From CAYVVD01 sp964454975 (GTDB lineage: Bacteria; Bacteroidota; Ignavibacteria; Kapaibacteriales; UBA2268): a stretch of DNA of 64,000 bases. The position numbers were made by a program, and so were the translations under genes. Under the pieces are notes generated by a model. That model did not search any database, was not told where the DNA came from, and saw only the letters and a program-made list of their open reading frames with translations. Shown in pieces: positions 43,738 through 53,990 of this stretch. Positions within the stretch are counted from its first letter, which is position 1. Every line of letters begins with the position of its first letter. The stretch spans positions 1 through 64,000 of the forward strand of contig CAYVVD010000003.1 of assembly GCA_964454975.1 (NCBI GenBank). Reading direction: 5' to 3'.

Positions 43738-44520
43738 ATGAAAGTTTCCAACATTGCCCTGATCACAGATTTTGGCCATAGGGATGAATACACTGGAACA
43801 ATGAAAGGTGTAATTAAATCAATCAATCCAAGTGCCGATATTATTGACATTAGCCATGAAATCCTGGCTCAGAATATTATTCAAGGGGCCTATATACTTT
43901 CTGCATCCCACATGTATTTCCCTGAGGGGACTATTTTCGTTTGCATCGTTGATCCGGGAGTTGGCACCGAAAGGAAAGCAATTATTTCAAAACACAAAAA
44001 CAGATATTATATTGCTCCCGACAATGGGTTATTAAGCCTTTCTGTTGATTATGAGAAATCGTTTTTTTATATAATCAATAATCCCGATTATATGCTGCCT
44101 ACCCCCTGCCACACATTCCACGGCAGGGATATATTCGCCCCTGTTTCTGCATATTTGTCAATTGGAATATTACCTGAAGAAATCGGAACAAAAACAGAGC
44201 CTTCATCAATAATAAAATTGGATATACCGGCTGCTATTTCTGAAACAGGTGATGTATTCGGAATAGTTCTGAATAATGACAAGTTTGGAAATGTCATTAC
44301 TTCGTTGAAAAAAGAGGCATTATCTGGGAATTTAATTAAGAGCATATTAATAAACGACATGGAGATTCCTTTCAGGAATACTTTTTCTATCGTCGAACCA
44401 GGTAAGTGGCTTTCTTACATAGGCTCTTCAGGTTACGTCGAAATTGCAGTAAATCGTGGTGAAGCTGCAAAAGAAATGGAGTTAAATCCGGGGGACAATA
44501 TTGAATTTAAACTCATTTAA
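43738..44520 (+). CDS. S-adenosylmethionine hydrolase (DUF62/SAM hydroxide adenosyltransferase)
   Basis: 260 residues of the chlorinase/fluorinase-like fold: ITDFGHRDEYTGTMKGVI at the N-terminus, VDPGVGTERKA, APDNGLLSL and FHGRDIFAPVSA, which together identify the DUF62 family. Most members split SAM into adenosine and methionine using water; halogenases of the family need extra loops not seen here. The stop lies inside the end of the decarboxylase gene on the other strand (8-base convergent overlap). Confidence 0.88.
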   Translation: MKVSNIALITDFGHRDEYTGTMKGVIKSINPSADIIDISHEILAQNIIQGAYILSASHMYFPEGTIFVCIVDPGVGTERKAIISKHKNRYYIAPDNGLLSLSVDYEKSFFYIINNPDYMLPTPCHTFHGRDIFAPVSAYLSIGILPEEIGTKTEPSSIIKLDIPAAISETGDVFGIVLNNDKFGNVITSLKKEALSGNLIKSILINDMEIPFRNTFSIVEPGKWLSYIGSSGYVEIAVNRGEAAKEMELNPGDNIEFKLI

Positions 44521-45943
44521 TATATAACTCTCCTGACTCCTTCCTGAAGAATCTGTCAATTGTCTCCCAGCTTTGTATCGCAATTTCCTTTGTAAGATAA
44601 GTCTGCCCATACACAATCCTGATTGTGTATCTGCCGCTAAGTTTTGTGTGTGACAAAAATATCTTCCCGCTTTCATTTAATTTATTCAACACTACTTCGT
44701 TAAGCCTGTCTTCATCCTCAGGGCTAAGTGTATTGTTAATAAATCTGACACAAATCAGATTAAAATCAACAGGTGCAACTACATGATAATTAGGATTTGA
44801 ATCTATGATATCCGCTATCTCTTTTGTCCAGCTTATGTGATTTGCAATCTTCTCTTTTATTCCCTCAACACCAAAACTTCTTATAACAATCCACAGCTTA
44901 AGCGCACGAAATCGCCTCCCAAGCTGAATACCCCAATCCTTGTAGTTGTTTACCTTTGAAGTAATTCCGGTTTTCAGGTACTCGGGAACAATTTCAAAAG
45001 TCCTTATAAGGGCTTCCTTGTCCCGGACAAAATATGCAGAGCAGTCGAAATTAGTGAACATCCATTTATGCGGATTGAAAACATATGTATCAGCGTATTC
45101 AACTCCTTCGAGAAAATGCCTCATTTCAGGCAATACCATTGCCGTACCTGCCATGGCGGCATCAATATGGTACCATAATCCAAACTCATTGCAAATCTCA
45201 CCTATTTCGAGAAGTGGATCAACTGCAAGGCTGCCGGTTGTACCCAGGGCGCCGATAACACAAAGCGGCGTTTTTCCGGATTGAAGATCATTTGCAATTG
45301 CCTGCCTGAGTAATCCGGATTTCATTGCGAAGTTCTCATCAACTGGTATTTTGACAAGATTGTCGCTTCCAATGCCACTGATTTGAACAGCCTTATCAAT
45401 GGAAGAATGAGCTTCTGCAGAACAATATACACGGAAATTCCTGCCGGCAAATCCGGACTGTTTAATTTTATAATCAGTAAATTTCTCTCGAGCTGTAATC
45501 AAAGAGCATAATGTGGCTGTAGAGGCTGTATCCTGGATAACACCATGCCATTCTTCCGGTAGTCCGCACATCTGCTTTAACCATTCCATCATTAACTCTT
45601 CCAGCTCTGCGGCAGCAGGCGATGTCTGCCACATCATGCATTGGGCTGCGATAGCAGATGTTAGCACTTCTCCAAGAATTGAGGGTAAGCTTGAGTTACC
45701 CGGAAAGTACGCATGAAACTTCGGGCTTTGCCAATGTGTTATACCCGGCAATATAAGCTTATCGAAATCATTCATAATTAAATCAAACCCGGTACCTGAG
45801 AGCGGAGGACTTTCAGGCAGAGAAGTTATAATTTCTCCGGGTTTAAGCCCAGGCCTGACAGGTAAATCATTTATGTGTTCGTAATAATCACATATCCAGT
45901 CTATTAGTTCCTTCGCCTCTTTCCTGAATGTTTCTATTACCAT
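44513..45943 (-). CDS. Pyridoxal phosphate-dependent group II decarboxylase (aromatic-amino-acid-decarboxylase-like)
   Basis: 476 residues from the ATG at 45943 (MVIETFRKEAKELIDWICDYY); the longer open frame to 46000 has no family similarity. PLP residues are visible: H179 in AEAHSSIDKA, D261 in YHIDAAMAG, and the Schiff-base lysine K293 in NPHKWMFTNFD. The N-terminus with PGLKPGEI and SPKFHAYFPG is typical of aromatic-L-amino-acid decarboxylases; the substrate (Tyr, Trp, Phe, DOPA or glutamate) cannot be fixed, and some members are aldehyde synthases. The first 56 bases overlap the upstream CPBP gene. Confidence 0.88.
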   Translation of the reverse strand: MVIETFRKEAKELIDWICDYYEHINDLPVRPGLKPGEIITSLPESPPLSGTGFDLIMNDFDKLILPGITHWQSPKFHAYFPGNSSLPSILGEVLTSAIAAQCMMWQTSPAAAELEELMMEWLKQMCGLPEEWHGVIQDTASTATLCSLITAREKFTDYKIKQSGFAGRNFRVYCSAEAHSSIDKAVQISGIGSDNLVKIPVDENFAMKSGLLRQAIANDLQSGKTPLCVIGALGTTGSLAVDPLLEIGEICNEFGLWYHIDAAMAGTAMVLPEMRHFLEGVEYADTYVFNPHKWMFTNFDCSAYFVRDKEALIRTFEIVPEYLKTGITSKVNNYKDWGIQLGRRFRALKLWIVIRSFGVEGIKEKIANHISWTKEIADIIDSNPNYHVVAPVDFNLICVRFINNTLSPEDEDRLNEVVLNKLNESGKIFLSHTKLSGRYTIRIVYGQTYLTKEIAIQSWETIDRFFRKESGELYIK

Positions 45944-46775
45944 TATCGCTCCTGTATTTAAAAACCAGGTATGTGAAAAAATAAGTAGCAAGGCCGCCAA
46001 AAATCAGAGAAGGTATCCAGACTTCAAGCGGCAATTCCAATTCACCTCTTACAAATTCCTCTGTACCGTATGTATGCACCACAATTGTGGCAAATGCATT
46101 GTTTAAAAAGTGCAAAATTATCGGCAGAACTATACTCCCGCTGAAATATGCCGAATATCCGAATACAAATGCTATTAAGACTAATGGGATAAAATCAACA
46201 GGGTTAAGGTGCATTCCGGCAAACACAATGCTGCTGATTAGTATTGCAATGAATGGCCTGAATCTCTCCTCAAGCGAGCGTTGTAGAAATCCTCTTATCA
46301 GGAATTCTTCACAAACTGCTGGTATCACAGCAATGAATAAAAGCATGGTGATTAACCCGAGGAAACTGTCATCAGTAAATAGCTCAGCGTACACCCCCCT
46401 TATTGATTCAATCAACTTTATATAGTCTTCGATCAGCGAATCGGGTATCAGCCAGAACTGGAATGCCTGAAAGCCGGTAGAAAGAAACTGAAATGCAAAA
46501 ACGGCAATAATGCCAAAGATTACCTGCTTTTGATTTGGCAGTCTGTCTATCCTTAATAATATTTTTCTATCAAGCGGTGTTAGTTTTGCAAAAAACCAAA
46601 CTGGTAAGAGCAAAACCAGTAATTGTGAAATACCTGTAAGAGAAAGGAGGGCATATGGACCATTATCTAATCCAAATGCCAGTACTAATATAGCTCCCAG
46701 CAGATGATAGCTCAATAACAAGCCTAATGCGCCTGTCATTGCATATTTTGCATAAGGAAAGTTTTCGTTACTCAT
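45888..46775 (-). CDS. CPBP (Abi/CAAX-type) intramembrane protease
   Basis: 295 residues with about seven transmembrane segments. The three active-site motifs are present: EEFLIRGFLQR (EExxxR), FAGMHLNPVDF (motif 2 His) and LHFLNNAFA (motif 3, HxxxN). CPBP proteins act as membrane glutamic endopeptidases in protein maturation or bacteriocin immunity. The polar C-terminus overlaps the decarboxylase start by 56 bases. It is divergent from the giant lamin-tail protein gene. Confidence 0.88.
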   Translation of the reverse strand: MSNENFPYAKYAMTGALGLLLSYHLLGAILVLAFGLDNGPYALLSLTGISQLLVLLLPVWFFAKLTPLDRKILLRIDRLPNQKQVIFGIIAVFAFQFLSTGFQAFQFWLIPDSLIEDYIKLIESIRGVYAELFTDDSFLGLITMLLFIAVIPAVCEEFLIRGFLQRSLEERFRPFIAILISSIVFAGMHLNPVDFIPLVLIAFVFGYSAYFSGSIVLPIILHFLNNAFATIVVHTYGTEEFVRGELELPLEVWIPSLIFGGLATYFFTYLVFKYRSDNGNRNIQERGEGTNRLDM

Positions 46776-46875
46776 TTCTTTTTATTATAAGTGTAATTTT
46801 TTGCTTTATTAATGCGTTATTTAATTATAAAGTCTTAAATTAAGAAATTAAAAAAAAACTATTCCTAAGCCCGAG

Positions 46876-49800
46876 ATGACTGCAAAAGTTTTTATTTATT
46901 TACTTACCGGTTTTTCATTGTTCCATTTTGCTGCAAGCCAATCTGTGCTGGTAAATGAATACTTCAACGCAGCCGACCAGGACGACGAATGGACAGAGCT
47001 GATTGTTACCGAAGCAGGCTTAGACCTTCGTGGCTACTCACTCCGTGATAACTCAAACCAGGGAGGCACACCCTCTGCCTGGCAGGGCGGCGTAAGATTT
47101 ACTGACAATCCCCTGTGGCAGGGTTTGCGTAGCGGAACTATAATCCTAATTCACCACCGTGGCAACTCTGAAGAGGATGTAGATAAATCTGACGGGTATA
47201 TTGAACTTGGAGCAGAAAATCTAACCTATTTCGAGAAGAGATGTTGGTCTTGTGATTTGTTGAACTGGGACTTAAGCGCTCTTTCAATTGCAAAAGAGAC
47301 AGATATCCTCCAGGTACTCGATGCGAACGATAATCATGTACATATGCTCGGCCATATGTTATCAGAATCGGGTGATTTTGTTACAATTAACGGCCCTAAA
47401 TCTGCATATAGCGGCACAATCGAAACTAACTATAGTGTCAGAATTTTTCCTGGAAGCAAAATTGAAGAATACAATGTTGGATTCGACGGAACAGGTGCCT
47501 GGGTAAAAGCCTCTGATAGCTACGTAACAAAGGGTGCACCTAACAGGAATGACGGCTTTTTATTGCATAATGAAGATTTTATCAGGGAACTACGGGATCC
47601 GGTCTGGAATAACCCAACTTTAACTGGAACTAAAGAATCAAATGGTATTAAACTTAAATGGTCCAGGGCTTTGGATCTTATTGGCGATGCAAACCAGGGG
47701 TATATTATCCTCCGTTTACCAAAAGGCGAAGTGGGCAACTTTATTTTGCCGGGAGATGGCGAGGATTATAGCCCGGGAGATTTTCTTGGCCCTTCGCTTG
47801 TTGTAGCAAACATACGAAATCCCATGGTCTCCGGATTCCTCGATGAATACGAAACCGAATGCGGAGTTACATATTCCTACAGGATGTTTGTTTACCAATA
47901 TCGGAATGAAGGAACGGGAACTAAATATAGAGGGCCATCTTATAATCAGATAGTTTATCCGGAATTTACAATTACTGACCAACTTGACATTGATTTCAAG
48001 ATTTTTACTACCGATGGCAGGGATACTTATTGCGATGGTGAATTAATCTATCTTACAATTGACCCGCCATGGGATGATGATTATTATGTTGTTTGGTTTC
48101 GCGAAGGCAGCCAGAGAGCAGGTTCGGAAGAAACCAAAAAGGACACATTACCTGAGCCTCTGATTTTCAATGATATTCAAAGAGATACAATTCATTATCG
48201 CGCACAACTTATCAGAAGGTCTGATGGCTGTTATGTGTTCTCAAATAACTTGGAAATCAAGCTTATCAGGGATCCGGACGCAAAAATATTCAATGAACAG
48301 AATTTTGAATTTATTAATGACACTACTATCTACCTTTGCAGGGACGAGTTTTACCAGTTGGAGGGTAAAGGCAGGGGAACTCTAATCTGGCAAAAGGATG
48401 GCACCGACTTTATGCGCGATGAAAGCAATCTGCTGCTAAGCGAAGAAGATGAAGCCACATACCGGCTTATTGCAAACGTGGACGATATTTGCAGCGATAC
48501 AACGGCAAATGTAACTTTCAAATTCATAGATGTGGACTACCGCTTTGCAAACCTTGTCAATGACACCCTAAGGATGTATATCCAGAAAGGACAGACATTT
48601 AATGACAGAAATGTTGATATCCAAAACTTCAGTTCAGATACATTGATTATCTATAAAAACAATATTGTTTATAATCCCCCGGGCATAGAAGGGAGTTTCC
48701 AGATAATCAGCCCTGTTTTTCCAATAATAGTTCCACCGGCACAAATAGTTCCGATTACTGTCAGGTTTTTTATGCTATTTGATGGTAATCTCAGTGGTGA
48801 CATGATATTTAATACGATATGTATGCAGGACACTGTTCACCTGAAAGGAACAAAAACAAATCTTGATGTAGCATCCGCATATATTGAACCTGATTCCCTT
48901 GATTTCAAGAAAACTACATGTCGCGGTACAAATGCAGAATTAGCAGAAATAATTTTAACCGGCTCCGCCGAATTCCGCTTTTTTGAACCCATTGATGCAA
49001 CTCCATTTGCACCTTCATACAATAATATCAGCAATGGGGATATCGTGGACAACAATCAAACAGTAATCCTCAATGTTGAATTTATTGAAAGTACACCTGG
49101 AGTTTACTACGATACCGTTTGTATTCCGATTGAAATAATTCAAGGGGCAATTACAACACCTGACACACTAAAACTGAAAGTACGTGGCGAAGTATTGGCT
49201 AATATGTTTACTCTTAGAAATGACAGTCTTGAGTTTGTTCTGTCCGAATGTAAGCAATCAGTTGATTCACTTATTGCCATCACAAACGATAATTTTGAAA
49301 CTATTACAGTTTCCCTCGAAGGCCCCGCAGATCCGAGAATAATTTTTAATACGCCACTGCCACTTGAAATAGAATCAATGGAAACGGATACTATCCGCTA
49401 CACTTATCAACCGGCCGATGTAAAGGATACACTCGAGTTCAAATTGAAAATAACGCCTTGCCCGGAGTATCCTCCAATTAAGCTATACGCAGAAAAATCA
49501 TCCCGGGACCTGAAAATAACCACACTTGACGGTACTGTTGCCGATACTATCAAATTTGGTGTACTGCCAACCTGTGGTTCTGACTTAATTTCACTTGACA
49601 CTACCTTGCAGTTCGTCTGCAAAGGAGACAAGGGGGAACTTCCCCGAATTGAAGAAATTACAATAGGGCCTGATGTAACTTCCAGCATTACCGTTGGGCA
49701 TGTTTTTACCAAGGAAATTGAGGCATTAAATATCAAATTGACCGGTTTGGGCCAAGGCCCGTTTGAAAAAATCGTACTGTATAGAATAAACCCCTGCGAT

Positions 49801-50886
49801 CAGGAGATAAAATTAGTAATTACAGGAACGATAGAAAAATATGATATATCTATGAGTCCTTCATCGGATATAGACTTTGGGACACATATAGCATTTGCGA
49901 ATGAACAAAAAAAATTAACTATATCAAATTTAAACAGCTTTGAGCATGTAATTGAATTTGTTGACCTGGAGTCTCCTTTCTCCCTTGTTGATCCGGCTCC
50001 AGCGGAATTTCCTGTTACAATACCTCCTTTCACTGATTCGGTATTTACATTTCTTTATTACAGAACCAGCCCTTCAATTGACACACTGCCAATCAGGATG
50101 TTTGAAACTAAAATGTGTGATGGTACTCTTAATTATCCCGTGGTATTAACTGGAAGGGTTGACCAGGCACCCGGTTTTGATGCACAGTTGGATATACCTG
50201 CAAATTTGAGCTCTGTTGTTGGCCAGGAATTTGTGCTCCCTGTATTCCTTAGCGGTGTGGACGGGTATGTTATGGGTGAAGGGGTTGTCACACACGCTGA
50301 TTTTACACTTGAGTACGACTGGACAGTTCTGGAGGCTCGCGATGTACAATTTTCTGATGCCCTTCAGAATGCGGATGCTCAAGGTTTAGAGTTTAACGAG
50401 CAGGCGAATGGTATCTTAAATATCAGCTTTGATGTATTCAATGGCCGGAATGCTGAAAATGGAAGGTGGCTCGATGTACGCTTCCTGGGCCTTTCTGGGC
50501 CGGAGAAAATTACTATAATCAGGGGTGATGCAATTATAGATTCCTACAATTCGATTGAAGTTCTCCCTGATTCGGGCTTAATAGAAGTCAGTGGGGAATG
50601 CCTCGAGGACGAACGCTCAGTTACAATAACACAGAGTTTCTCATTCACTTATTCACTAAATGGAAACATTCTAAAAATAAAATTCTTCTCGCCTGTTGAC
50701 GGAGAAATAGAAATAGGACTATACAATATTTATGGTGAAATGAACGAACTGATTTCAAAAGAAAACATCAGCCCGGGGAATTATGAAGTGATTGCCGACG
50801 TTTCGGGATTGCCTGCCGGAGTGTATTTTATTATGTTTAAAAATGGGAACAGGCTCAAAAACTCGAAAATCTTAATCACAAGGTAA
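46876..50886 (+). CDS. Giant secreted lamin-tail-domain protein with T9SS sorting domain
   Basis: 1336 residues. A signal peptide (about 1-21, FSLFHFAASQ) leads to a lamin-tail-like domain (VLVNEYFNAADQDDEWTELI ... GYSLRDNS, about 22-190). Next come an Ig-like region with paired cysteines, choice-of-anchor-D-like repeats (SLDFKKTTCRG, NDSLEFVLSECKQ, DIDFGTHIAFANEQ) and a cohesin-like domain (about 1095-1225). The end is a T9SS-like sorting domain (FSYSLNGNILKIKFFSP ... LYNIYGEMNEL ... LPAGVYFIMFKNG). Surface attachment is likely; function unknown. The glycosylase gene begins one base after its stop. Confidence 0.75.
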   Translation: MTAKVFIYLLTGFSLFHFAASQSVLVNEYFNAADQDDEWTELIVTEAGLDLRGYSLRDNSNQGGTPSAWQGGVRFTDNPLWQGLRSGTIILIHHRGNSEEDVDKSDGYIELGAENLTYFEKRCWSCDLLNWDLSALSIAKETDILQVLDANDNHVHMLGHMLSESGDFVTINGPKSAYSGTIETNYSVRIFPGSKIEEYNVGFDGTGAWVKASDSYVTKGAPNRNDGFLLHNEDFIRELRDPVWNNPTLTGTKESNGIKLKWSRALDLIGDANQGYIILRLPKGEVGNFILPGDGEDYSPGDFLGPSLVVANIRNPMVSGFLDEYETECGVTYSYRMFVYQYRNEGTGTKYRGPSYNQIVYPEFTITDQLDIDFKIFTTDGRDTYCDGELIYLTIDPPWDDDYYVVWFREGSQRAGSEETKKDTLPEPLIFNDIQRDTIHYRAQLIRRSDGCYVFSNNLEIKLIRDPDAKIFNEQNFEFINDTTIYLCRDEFYQLEGKGRGTLIWQKDGTDFMRDESNLLLSEEDEATYRLIANVDDICSDTTANVTFKFIDVDYRFANLVNDTLRMYIQKGQTFNDRNVDIQNFSSDTLIIYKNNIVYNPPGIEGSFQIISPVFPIIVPPAQIVPITVRFFMLFDGNLSGDMIFNTICMQDTVHLKGTKTNLDVASAYIEPDSLDFKKTTCRGTNAELAEIILTGSAEFRFFEPIDATPFAPSYNNISNGDIVDNNQTVILNVEFIESTPGVYYDTVCIPIEIIQGAITTPDTLKLKVRGEVLANMFTLRNDSLEFVLSECKQSVDSLIAITNDNFETITVSLEGPADPRIIFNTPLPLEIESMETDTIRYTYQPADVKDTLEFKLKITPCPEYPPIKLYAEKSSRDLKITTLDGTVADTIKFGVLPTCGSDLISLDTTLQFVCKGDKGELPRIEEITIGPDVTSSITVGHVFTKEIEALNIKLTGLGQGPFEKIVLYRINPCDQEIKLVITGTIEKYDISMSPSSDIDFGTHIAFANEQKKLTISNLNSFEHVIEFVDLESPFSLVDPAPAEFPVTIPPFTDSVFTFLYYRTSPSIDTLPIRMFETKMCDGTLNYPVVLTGRVDQAPGFDAQLDIPANLSSVVGQEFVLPVFLSGVDGYVMGEGVVTHADFTLEYDWTVLEARDVQFSDALQNADAQGLEFNEQANGILNISFDVFNGRNAENGRWLDVRFLGLSGPEKITIIRGDAIIDSYNSIEVLPDSGLIEVSGECLEDERSVTITQSFSFTYSLNGNILKIKFFSPVDGEIEIGLYNIYGEMNELISKENISPGNYEVIADVSGLPAGVYFIMFKNGNRLKNSKILITR

Positions 50887-50887
50887 G

Positions 50888-51700
50888 ATGGATAGCAGCA
50901 TAAGGGAAAAAGCCCTGGCATACTTCAGGCAGCTTAAAGAAAAAGAAGGGAGAGCGGTTTTTCTGGAAAAGGGATTCGCAGGATTGAGTATCCAAGGGGA
51001 TATACCGGATGAAAAATCTAATAACCCGGAACCAAAACCGGAATTTAAAGAAATCGCTAATATAAGACCACAAACAGAGCAATCCGAATTGATTACCGGC
51101 AAGGATAATGTTGCTGCCGAATGGCGCGAGTCATCATCACTCAACCAGCTTTATGATAATATCCACAAATGCACAAGCTGCCCCTTGGGCCTGACACGTA
51201 CAAACTTTGTCTTTGGCGTCGGAAACCCAAAGGCCGATATACTTGTTATTGGCGAGGCACCCGGTGCCGATGAGGATGCTAAAGGCGAACCTTTTGTCGG
51301 CAGAGCTGGCCAGTTACTCAACAAAATACTCGAAGCAATTGGCTTCAGGCGTGAGGATGTTTATATAGCCAATATCATCAAATGCAGACCCCCAGGAAAC
51401 CGCCGCCCGGAGAAAAGCGAATCCGACGAGTGCGAACCTTACTTAATAAAACAAATTGAACTGATTAAACCCGCATTCATATTAGCTCTTGGCCTTACTG
51501 CTGTTGATACGCTATTAAAAAAACGCCACCGTATGAGTGATATGCGTGGCAAAATGCTTGATTATCACAGCGCTAAGATGCTTGTAACTTACCATCCGGC
51601 AGCGCTTTTAAGAAACCCCAACTGGAAAAAACCGGCATGGGAGGATGTTAAATTGCTTCGGAGACTCTATGATGAATACCTGCAGAATAGCAGGCATTAA
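50888..51700 (+). CDS. Uracil-DNA glycosylase, family 4 (iron-sulfur)
   Basis: 270 residues. The catalytic core begins near residue 90: the Fe-S cysteines CTSC (about 96-99) and later IKC / DEC; motif A GEAPGADEDAKGEPFVGRAG; motif B YHPAALLRNP. It removes uracil from DNA in base excision repair. An unconserved N-terminal extension of about 90 residues, rich in charged residues, precedes the core, as in many Bacteroidota members. It overlaps the following PD40 gene by about 30 bases. Confidence 0.92.
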   Translation: MDSSIREKALAYFRQLKEKEGRAVFLEKGFAGLSIQGDIPDEKSNNPEPKPEFKEIANIRPQTEQSELITGKDNVAAEWRESSSLNQLYDNIHKCTSCPLGLTRTNFVFGVGNPKADILVIGEAPGADEDAKGEPFVGRAGQLLNKILEAIGFRREDVYIANIIKCRPPGNRRPEKSESDECEPYLIKQIELIKPAFILALGLTAVDTLLKKRHRMSDMRGKMLDYHSAKMLVTYHPAALLRNPNWKKPAWEDVKLLRRLYDEYLQNSRH

Positions 51701-52859
51701 TATTATCCTGTTTTTGACTTTTGCTTGTTCGGCAATCAGCCAGGTTCAAACAGTTGGGGAATTCAGATGCCTGGGAGTTGGAATTAACAGCGATAAATCA
51801 GATTTTTCGAATTATATTTCGGGTTTTGGCGGTTTTTTGTTCTTTAGTTCAAACAGGATTAGTGGCAAAACCCAGGCTGATGGCACACCAACCTACGATA
51901 TTTATGCAGCAGTATTGAAAAATAATGAGTATGCGATCCTAAATGAAAACTGGGTTTTCTCTGATAATTTTGAAATAAATACCGGGTTCAATGAAGGCTC
52001 CGCCTGCATTTCAGCTGATGGCAAGTTTATGTATTATTCAGTCTGCCGTGAGAAATCAAAAGGTTCATGCGATATATACGAAGCACGTATCGAGCTTGAC
52101 GGCAACCGGATCAATGTAATTTCGAGCTATCCCCTGCCCGATTATATAAACACCAAATATTATGACTCGCAACCATCCATTTCCCCGGATGGACTTAATC
52201 TTTTTTTTGTTTCTGACAGGCCAATAAGAAATGATAATTCTTATGACCTTAATATTTTTGTTTCCCAATTTGATACAATTTCCAATATATGGGGAGAACC
52301 CTTGTTACTTGACGGAATAAATACTGATGCGAATGAATTCAACCCCGTTATGACAAATGATAATTTGACCTTGATTTTTGCCTCATCAGGGCATGTTCCA
52401 AACTATGGGGATAATGACATTTTTATTAGCCGTTTTCATGGCGATATATGGGAAGAACCAGTTAATGCCGGGGAATTGATCAACACCGGTTCGAGCGAAT
52501 TTGCACTTGTTATTACGGCAGATGGGAAAAAAGCTTACCTCAGCAGTTCCCGTTCAGACATTAACTGCCATGCAGGTGACATAGACATATACTTCTCACA
52601 TATCGAGCCGTTTATTGAAAATGCACTTACAATAAGCTGGTTCCAGGAAAACTCTGAGGATGTGATAGTTGAGATATTTGATAATGAAGGCAGTCCTGTT
52701 AGAACTTATGAGTTAAATAATTCAGCCCCAGGCAGACACGCATTCAACTGGGACGGCTTTAACAAAGAAAACAAGCCAGTAATTCCCGGTTATTACTATT
52801 ACGATGTTATAATCGGCTCATCAATACCTGAGAAGACAAGATTGTTGTATATAAAGTAA
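51669..52859 (+). CDS. Secreted PD40 beta-propeller protein with FlgD-like C-terminus
   Basis: 396 residues from the ATG at 51669 (MMNTCRIAGINIILFLTFACSAISQ, a signal peptide). The body contains WD40-like PD40 repeats: YFSSNRISGKTQ-type strands (FFSSNRI), SACISADGKFMYYS, QPSISPDGLNLFFVSDRP, NPVMTNDNLTLIFASSG, ALVITADGKKAYLSSSR. The C-terminus (FDNEGSPVRTYELNNSAPGRH, then FNWDGFNKENKPVIPGYYYY) is a FlgD-like Ig domain. Proteins like this often go with OmpA-type peptidoglycan-binding partners at the outer membrane; no such partner is adjacent. Function unknown. The first in-frame ATG at 51645 was not used because the signal peptide starts at 51669. Confidence 0.72.
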   Translation: MMNTCRIAGINIILFLTFACSAISQVQTVGEFRCLGVGINSDKSDFSNYISGFGGFLFFSSNRISGKTQADGTPTYDIYAAVLKNNEYAILNENWVFSDNFEINTGFNEGSACISADGKFMYYSVCREKSKGSCDIYEARIELDGNRINVISSYPLPDYINTKYYDSQPSISPDGLNLFFVSDRPIRNDNSYDLNIFVSQFDTISNIWGEPLLLDGINTDANEFNPVMTNDNLTLIFASSGHVPNYGDNDIFISRFHGDIWEEPVNAGELINTGSSEFALVITADGKKAYLSSSRSDINCHAGDIDIYFSHIEPFIENALTISWFQENSEDVIVEIFDNEGSPVRTYELNNSAPGRHAFNWDGFNKENKPVIPGYYYYDVIIGSSIPEKTRLLYIK

Positions 52860-52964
52860 AAATATCAAAGTTAAGCCTGGAAAGTATTATTTTGAATTTT
52901 CGATTGGGAACAATTTCCCAGATTTGCCACGGATGTTTTTGATAAAGGAATAATAGGGACAGGA

Positions 52965-53990
52965 ATGAAGATTGGAATACTCTGCGGGGGCATCTCCCCT
53001 GAACGAAATGTTTCTCTTAAAGGCGGGCTCTCTGTATACAAAGCACTAACAGATTTAAAACATGATGTAATAGTCATTGATCCTGCGCTTGGCGCCGATT
53101 GCGTGATTGACCTGGAATCAATGGATATTCCTGACGTAGCTCCTTCTAGGGAAGAAATTGCTTCAATGCCTGCAGAAAATTTAATTAAAGCTGTAATGAG
53201 CTCGGTATTTGATAAGATTGACCTTGCCTTTATACTGCTCCATGGGCAAAATGGCGAAGACGGGAGGATACAATCCCTGCTGGAATTGAGGGGTATCAAA
53301 TACACAGGCAGCGGTGTTAAAGCAAGTGCTCTTGCTATTGACAAGACCACATCCAAGATGCTGCTCATAGCTGCAGGTATAAATACTCCGCCATGGATTG
53401 AGATTGACTATAAAGAAAAGGACAACTACGAATTTCTCGAAGAAATCAGAAGCCGTCTGGGCAATAGGATTGTAGTGAAACCTAACGACCAGGGTTCAAC
53501 AATTGGCATTACTATTGTTGAAAGCGGCAATCTTGATGATATCAGGGATGCGATAAATAAAGCTTTTTTATATTCAGGTAAGGTACTTGCAGAAACATTT
53601 ATTCACGGAAAGGAAATTACTGCTGCAATTATTGCAGGCGAAGCATACCCAATAGTTGAGATAATCCCCAATGAAGGCTTCTATGATTACAAGCATAAGT
53701 ATGTTAAAGGACAGACTGAATATGTTTGTCCGGCAGAAATACCCGATGATATTAGTGAATTCGTTCAGAACCTGGCGCTGAATGCTTACGAAATAATGGG
53801 ATGTTCAGGATTCAGCCGGGTTGATTTCCGCCTCGATGAGGACGGCCAGGCTTTCTGCCTTGAGTTGAACACGATTCCGGGATTTACTGCCACCAGCCTC
53901 GTGCCAATGGCTGCCAAAGCTGCAGGTATTGAATTCGGCAAACTTTGTGAAATAATTATCAAAGAAGCAAACGGGGATTTACATGAGTAA
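52965..53990 (+). CDS. ddl: D-alanine--D-alanine ligase
   Basis: 341 residues of the ATP-grasp family. Makes D-Ala-D-Ala for peptidoglycan. Signatures: GILCGGISPERNVSLKGG at the N-terminus (substrate Ser/His region), LHGQNGEDGRIQSLLE, VVKPNDQGSTIGI (ATP binding) and CLELNTIPGFTATSLVP near the C-terminus (metal and second D-Ala site). It overlaps the PfkB gene by eight bases. No other mur genes are beside it. Confidence 0.94.
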   Translation: MKIGILCGGISPERNVSLKGGLSVYKALTDLKHDVIVIDPALGADCVIDLESMDIPDVAPSREEIASMPAENLIKAVMSSVFDKIDLAFILLHGQNGEDGRIQSLLELRGIKYTGSGVKASALAIDKTTSKMLLIAAGINTPPWIEIDYKEKDNYEFLEEIRSRLGNRIVVKPNDQGSTIGITIVESGNLDDIRDAINKAFLYSGKVLAETFIHGKEITAAIIAGEAYPIVEIIPNEGFYDYKHKYVKGQTEYVCPAEIPDDISEFVQNLALNAYEIMGCSGFSRVDFRLDEDGQAFCLELNTIPGFTATSLVPMAAKAAGIEFGKLCEIIIKEANGDLHE

